Assembly: GCA_016584305.1 (NCBI GenBank)
Contig: JACEEZ010005964.1
Location: forward strand, 12,501 to 76,500
DNA length: 64,000 nt
Origin: Chionoecetes opilio
Taxonomy: Eukaryota > Arthropoda > Malacostraca > Decapoda > Majidae
Direction: 5' to 3'
Both the position numbers and the translations under genes were made by a program. The first letter of the stretch is position 1. Each line of letters starts with the position of its first letter. The notes under the pieces were generated by a model. That model was not told where the DNA came from. It saw only the letters and a program-made list of their open reading frames with translations, and ran no database searches. Shown in pieces: positions 60,151 through 64,000 of this stretch.

Positions 60151-60718
60151 TGTTACGCTACTCCTCTCCTGGACCTCACCACACCACTGCAGGTGTCTCA
60201 GGTGAGGCTGTGCAGAAGAGGCGTGGTTACAATACCCACTGCTGCTAGACTTACTTCCACAGCCCTTCCTCAGTTCGGTGTGTTACGGCGAGGCGAGCTA
60301 GTATATCACGAGGTCAATCAAAGGCGAAGGAAAACACTCAGGAGGTTTCTTTGTTTACTGAGAAAGCCACAAGCCACAAGCACAAAGCACAAAGCACAAA
60401 GAGTACATATGTGTGTACGTCATTTCCCTCCAATCGCTTCTAGATTGTCGCAAGACAAGAGACGTTACCACACCACAGTCACAGTCCCCCCACCACCACA
60501 ACCACACAGTCCCCCCACCACCACCACAACACCACCACGCGACTCTTCCTCCACGGAGCGACGCGCCTGTCTCTCCCGAGGCCTCAAATCTTTCTGACTG
60601 CCAAGAGGAAGGAGCGGCACCATGCTCACGTCCTCCCCCGGCCCACCCCCACACACACCCCACCCTCTCGCATTCAAGGTCGCCCGACGCATCATACCCT
60701 CACACACTGCCTCGCCAC
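60151..60718 (-). repeat. 5' LTR, lacking its outer ~60 bp
   Basis: Matches the 3' LTR over 568 bp with a roughly 26-bp expansion of the CCCCCCACCACCAC stretch (60,486-60,535). It breaks off at GCCTCGCCAC (60,718), where the 3' LTR continues for about 60 bp to CGTAACA. High identity implies recent insertion. Confidence 0.85.
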
Positions 60719-60934
60719 TGTAGCGGTCTGGGAGGTTTGGTTATCCAGAAGGTTGTGTTTTCGGATGCCATGTAGCGCGCCAGAGGTACGATGTTTACTT
60801 TTAATTTCATCCCGCCGCGCGGAGAGGCAACAGCTTGCTCCCGGCTCCTGCCTCACCCCAGCCGACCCCACGGCCGGAGATTTCCGTGGCGGATTAATTC
60901 GCCGTAGGATACTCTGGGTGGATTTAACCACTCA

Positions 60935-61465
60935 TCTTCATCATTTATACATTTTTTCTCATCTTCACTGTCTTTCTTAAGTATATCTTTTGCGTCATAT
61001 TACCCAGTAATGTGAATATATATAAGCACACTCGATGAGAGACGAATCTTCTTGTAAATCAAGGAAGCGTAGCTTTGCTTGTTACTCAATCACGGGGAAG
61101 CGAGACCACAGCTGAGGCAGCGGCCTCTCTCAACTGCCTGTTGTTCTTCGTCAGGTGGCAGCCTGTCCCTCCACAATATCGGTGTAATGCATCTCACCAT
61201 GTAGCGACATGATTTGTTCTCCGTCAGGAAGCAGCCTAGCTGCCATTCCTCAGTCAAGAGGCAGCTCGGCATATCTCACCATGTAGCGACCTCATTTTGT
61301 TCTCATTATTTATACATTATTTTTCACCTTCACTGTCTTTTTACGTATATCTTTTGCGTCTCGTTACACAGTAATGTGAATTAATATAAGCGCACTCGAT
61401 GAGATACTTAATTACTGTACGAATCCTATAGTTGTAAATAAAGGTAGCGTAGCTTTGCTGTTAAA
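60935..61465 (+). repeat. Direct repeats with LTR-like features
   Basis: A segment of about 115 bp (CATTTATACATTTTTTCTCATCTTCACTG ... CTTTTGCGTC ... CAGTAATGTGAATATATATAAGCACACTCGATGAGA, 60,938-61,050) recurs at 61,300-61,412. Each copy is followed by a GTAAATCAAGGAAGCGTAGCTTTGCT-type word. A TATATAAG box and a GTAAATAAAGG (polyadenylation-like) word occur in LTR-like order. A third shared word, CTCACCATGTAGCGAC, lies at 61,191 and 61,272. Possibly solo or fused LTR remnants. Confidence 0.5.
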
Positions 61466-62299
61466 ATTTGGCCTTCCTTGTCTACCTAGTACATGTAGCT
61501 ATAGGTGGCAGGACATGACAGGTTCTGGCTTTCCGGTTTTTTCCCCTTACTGAATGAAGTTTTAATTTTCAGTGATTGCATTTGTTTATATATTTGCTTC
61601 CTCTTATCTGAGGAAATCTTCGTATTGAAGTCGTCATCGGTATAGCTGGTATTTCAAAGTAGCCTACTATATAGGCTATAATTAACTTGAGCTTATCTAG
61701 AATGGAAATTCATTCTCACACAAAATGCACCATGGTGAGCAGCTAGTTGGTGGAAGTAAAAAAAATCTGCTCTAGCTGACTCTTGTCACTTAATTTTTAG
61801 TCTACTACGGTAGCCGTCCCTATATGCCCTATAGTGAAAATGGAACTGTTGAGTACAGTAAGGTTTTATGCTTGAAATGTAATGTACACATCCTAAGGAT
61901 GCAGAAACTGCTGGATGCTGATTTGCATTTGTTGAGCAATTTGCATTATTGACCTAATTAGCATATTCGTATTATCTTCCTTATTAAACCGCCTATAGAG
62001 TTCCTATGGGTGTCTAGACCTAAGTTTTAAGTTCTCAATGATGTAAAACTGCAAGATGCTACTGTGTATATTTTAATTTTGTCCATAAATTGTCTAATTA
62101 GCATATTGATTAGGTATGTCACGAAATTACGAATATATTCCCTATTTGACATAGCTTATGTTCTAAATAAAAGCAAAAATCTGTTTTGAATTTAATATTC
62201 TAAATCAACATATTTGTTCTTTAAATCAACAATTAGCACTGTGCACAATGGAGTTGTCGTGGAAATGGTCTGATTGGAGTCAATAATGAAACATCGTCT
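61466..62299. other. Unannotated AT-rich intergenic DNA
   Basis: No gene. The word TAATTAGCATATT occurs twice (about 61,960 and 62,095), but no larger repeat is visible. Confidence 0.5.
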
Positions 62300-62311
62300 G
62301 GTCAACTACAA

Positions 62312-62605
62312 GTAGTGTTAGTGTGTTGGAGTAGTGTTAGTGTATTGGAGTAGTGTTAGTGTATTGGAGTAGTGTTAGTGTATTGGAGTAGTGTTAGTGT
62401 ATTGGAGTAGTGTTAGTGTATTGGAGTAGTGTTAGTGTATTGGAGTAGTGTTAGTGTATTGGAGTAGTGTTAGTGTATTGGAGTAGTGTTAGTGTATTGG
62501 AGTAGTGTTAGTGTATTGGAGTAGTGTTAGTGTATTGGAGTAGTGTTAGTGTATTGGAGTAGTGTTAGTGTATTGGAGTAGTGTTAGTGTATTGGAGTAG
62601 TGTTA
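62312..62605 (+). repeat. 19-bp minisatellite, left block (~15 units)
   Basis: The unit GTAGTGTTAGTGTATTGGA is repeated almost perfectly; the first unit has GTGTTGGA. The array continues on the other side of the palindrome in the same orientation. Confidence 0.97.
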
Positions 62606-62875
62606 CAAAGCGCGCCAAAGCATTGTTCGCGACATCATAACACAGCGCTTCCATACGGGAATTCAGAAAATGTACTCTATGGCAGCCTACTGACTTCCGA
62701 GAGAGATATCTTACATATGGCAGCTTGTTTAAGGCACGGGCAGTCCATCAAGACCGTTGAGGAATGTTCAGATGCCACTTGTCAATTATAGACGAAGCAT
62801 TTAAAAAAGTATCGCCTTCCTTCCCGCGAGTAATTTGAACAGACGCGCATTGGTATAAATATCATTATTTGCATA

Positions 62876-63166
62876 ATGAGTGGCAAGAAAGACCTAACAA
62901 AAGAGCAAATTAAAGTTATTGTATCTCTACACAAGGCAGAGAGGCCAGTGGAAGAAATATCAAGGATTGTGGATGTTACGAGGAGATGTGTGCATAAGTG
63001 GGTGGAGAGTTTGACGGTGGGTTGCACCGTCGCGACAGCCGCGACACCAGAACATTATAAGTGGCCAGGGCGAGGATGTAAAACCTCAGCAAGCACCCTA
63101 AATGTCATGAAACGTCAAGTGGATGCCCATCCTCAATTAAGAGCAAGAAAAATATTGCGATATGAC
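62876..63166 (+). pseudogene. Tc1-like transposase N-terminal fragment (left arm and loop)
   Basis: ATG at 62,876. A helix-turn-helix segment reads LTKEQIKVIVSLHKAERPVE, then ISRIVDVTRRCVHKW. The loop adds KTSASTLNVMKRQVDAHPQL then RARKI, which fits the second DNA-binding subdomain of Tc1-type transposases (GRPRKTS...V...P.LRAR pattern). The DDE catalytic domain is missing. The frame then reads backward through the right arm as meaningless sequence to 63,469. If translated, it could bind the parent element's termini without cutting; that is inference. Confidence 0.75.
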
Positions 63167-63189
63167 TTTTACATCCTCGCCCTGGCCAC

Positions 63190-63375
63190 TTATAATGTTC
63201 TGGTGTCGCGGCTGCCGCGACATCGCCAACCCACCGTGAAACATTCCACCCACTTATGCACACATCTCCTCGTAACATCCACAATCCTTGATATTTCTTC
63301 CACTGGCCTCTCTGCCTTGTGTAGAGATACAATAACTTTAATTTGCTCCTTTGTTAGGTCTTTCTTGCCATTCAT
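63190..63375 (-). pseudogene. Mirror copy of the transposase N-terminus (right arm)
   Basis: The same helix-turn-helix on the minus strand (MNGKKDLTKEQIKVIV), ending after HKWVECFTVGW where the frame differs from the left arm by small indels. One substitution at residue 2 (Ser to Asn). Confidence 0.75.
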
Positions 63376-63647
63376 TATGCAAATAATGATATTTATACCA
63401 ATGCGCGTCTGTTCAAATTACTCGCGGGAAGGAAGGCGATACTTTTTTAAATGCTTCGTCTATAATTGACAAGTGGCATCTGAACATTCCTCAACGGTCT
63501 TGATGGACTGCCCGTGCCTTAAACAAGCTGCCATATGTAAGATATCTCTCTCGGAAGTCAGTAGGCTGCCATAGAGTACATTTTCTGAATTCCCGTATGG
63601 AAGCGCTGTGTTATGATGTCGCGAACAATGCTTTGGCGCGCTGTGTA

Positions 63648-63817
63648 GTGTATTGGAGTAGTGTTAGTGTATTGGAGTAGTGTTAGTGTATTGGAGTAGT
63701 GTTAGTGTATTGGAGTAGTGTTAGTGTATTGGAGAAGTGTTAGTGTGTTGGAGTAGTGTTAGTGTATTGGAGTAGTGTTAGTGTATTGGAGTAGTGTTAG
63801 TGTGTTGGAGTAGTGTA
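63648..63817 (+). repeat. 19-bp minisatellite, right block (~9 units)
   Basis: Same unit and orientation as the left block, with variants GGAGAAGTG and GTGTGTTGGA. Together with the left block it forms one array split by the palindrome. Confidence 0.97.
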
Positions 63818-64000
63818 TCAAAATCAAGAACTGGAACTGTCGACGAAAATAGGCAGATTAAATAAAATGAAATGAAAATATGAGTGTTAATATGATTTGA
63901 CTAATGCTTCATGTTCGCTTATAATGTCAGATTACTGTGATAAATAATGCTCTTATGTATATGCAGGTTGTTTTCTCCTCTAACTCATAGAGTTATGTAC
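63818..64000. other. Unannotated window end
   Basis: No recognisable feature. Confidence 0.5.

Larger units (their letters stand above)
57877..60718 (-). mobile_element. Non-autonomous LTR retrotransposon, minus strand
   Basis: Two direct repeats of about 600 bp (57,877-58,476 and 60,151-60,718) flank 1.67 kb. A polypurine tract (GAAAGGGAGGGGTAG on the minus strand) lies directly beside the lower-coordinate LTR, and a primer-binding-site-like TGGTGTCAGGAAGTGGAA lies 2 bp inside the other LTR. Both signals show that transcription runs on the minus strand. Internal coding is limited to a gag-like frame; no protease, reverse transcriptase or integrase words are visible, so it depends on a helper element. 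The 5' LTR lacks its first ~60 bp, so no target-site duplication can be checked. Confidence 0.85.
62606..63645. mobile_element. Palindromic Tc1/mariner-derived element
   Basis: A 1,040-bp inverted repeat: arms 62,606-63,083 and 63,167-63,645, loop 83 bp. The ends are CAAAGCGCGCCAAAGC and its near complement, flanked by TA on both sides (62,604-62,605 and 63,646-63,647), the Tc1/mariner target duplication. Each arm encodes the same transposase N-terminus reading inward, and the loop encodes the next protein segment once. The arms differ at only a few positions, mostly near 63,010-63,040 and their mirror. The catalytic half of the transposase is absent. The flanking minisatellite keeps one orientation on both sides, so the palindrome inserted as a unit. 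Confidence 0.9.

Noticed and set aside
62312..63817. CRISPR-like array
   Set aside because: The 19-bp units are directly tandem with no spacers and the context is eukaryotic; it is a minisatellite split by a transposon.

Overview
The window looks like repeat-dominated, intergenic DNA from a large arthropod genome, most likely a decapod crustacean. That placement is an inference from the very high density of microsatellites, tRNA-derived SINEs with (AC)n tails, short CCTAA telomere-type motifs and the mix of LINE, hAT, Tc1/mariner, piggyBac-like and THAP sequences. No bacterial-type genes, rRNA, CRISPR or intact host housekeeping gene was found. Nearly every coding stretch is a broken transposable element or a frameshifted domain. 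Base-level quality is poor in places: stretched homopolymers at about 1-9.9 kb, 41.7-46.5 kb and 49.4-56.1 kb, a 1.45-kb near-pure poly-G block at 49.67-51.12 kb, and isolated N bases near 11,392 and 26,536. Many frameshifts may therefore be sequencing or assembly errors rather than biology.

Layout. 0-10 kb: low-complexity and AT-rich DNA, one tRNA-like SINE head (4.85 kb), and a degraded minus-strand non-LTR retrotransposon (about 6.84-9.33 kb) of the same family as a plus-strand fragment at 48.56-49.41 kb. 10-20 kb: a tRNA-derived SINE, a mariner-type foldback element with TA flanks (10,933-11,848), and a degenerate minus-strand gene of a widespread uncharacterised metazoan repeat-associated family (11.86-13.38 kb), followed by other coding-like DNA to 16.26 kb. 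20-33 kb: a roughly 220-bp satellite, microsatellites, three related SINEs, and a 2.7-kb segmental duplication (23.7-26.46 and 30.27-32.99 kb) carrying a THAP zinc-finger exon and an internal foldback repeat.

32.75-39.39 kb: a nearly full-length but broken LINE with ORF1 zinc knuckles, endonuclease, reverse transcriptase and an RNase H-like tail. 39.4-48.5 kb: two paralogous modules on the minus strand that share a tandem-repeat upstream region and a short N-terminal coding block. One lies upstream of an SGNH-hydrolase ORF and the other runs into a Ulp1/C48-type cysteine protease. The first module carries a 1.15-kb piggyBac-like insertion flanked by TTAA, and the second module preserves the matching empty site.

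56-64 kb: a minus-strand hAT/ZBED-like transposase pseudogene, a non-autonomous minus-strand LTR retrotransposon with 600-bp LTRs, LTR-like direct repeats, and a 1,040-bp near-perfect palindrome made from the 5' part of a Tc1-like transposon inserted into a 19-bp minisatellite. There is no operon-like cooperation between genes here. The organising theme is nested and duplicated mobile elements.
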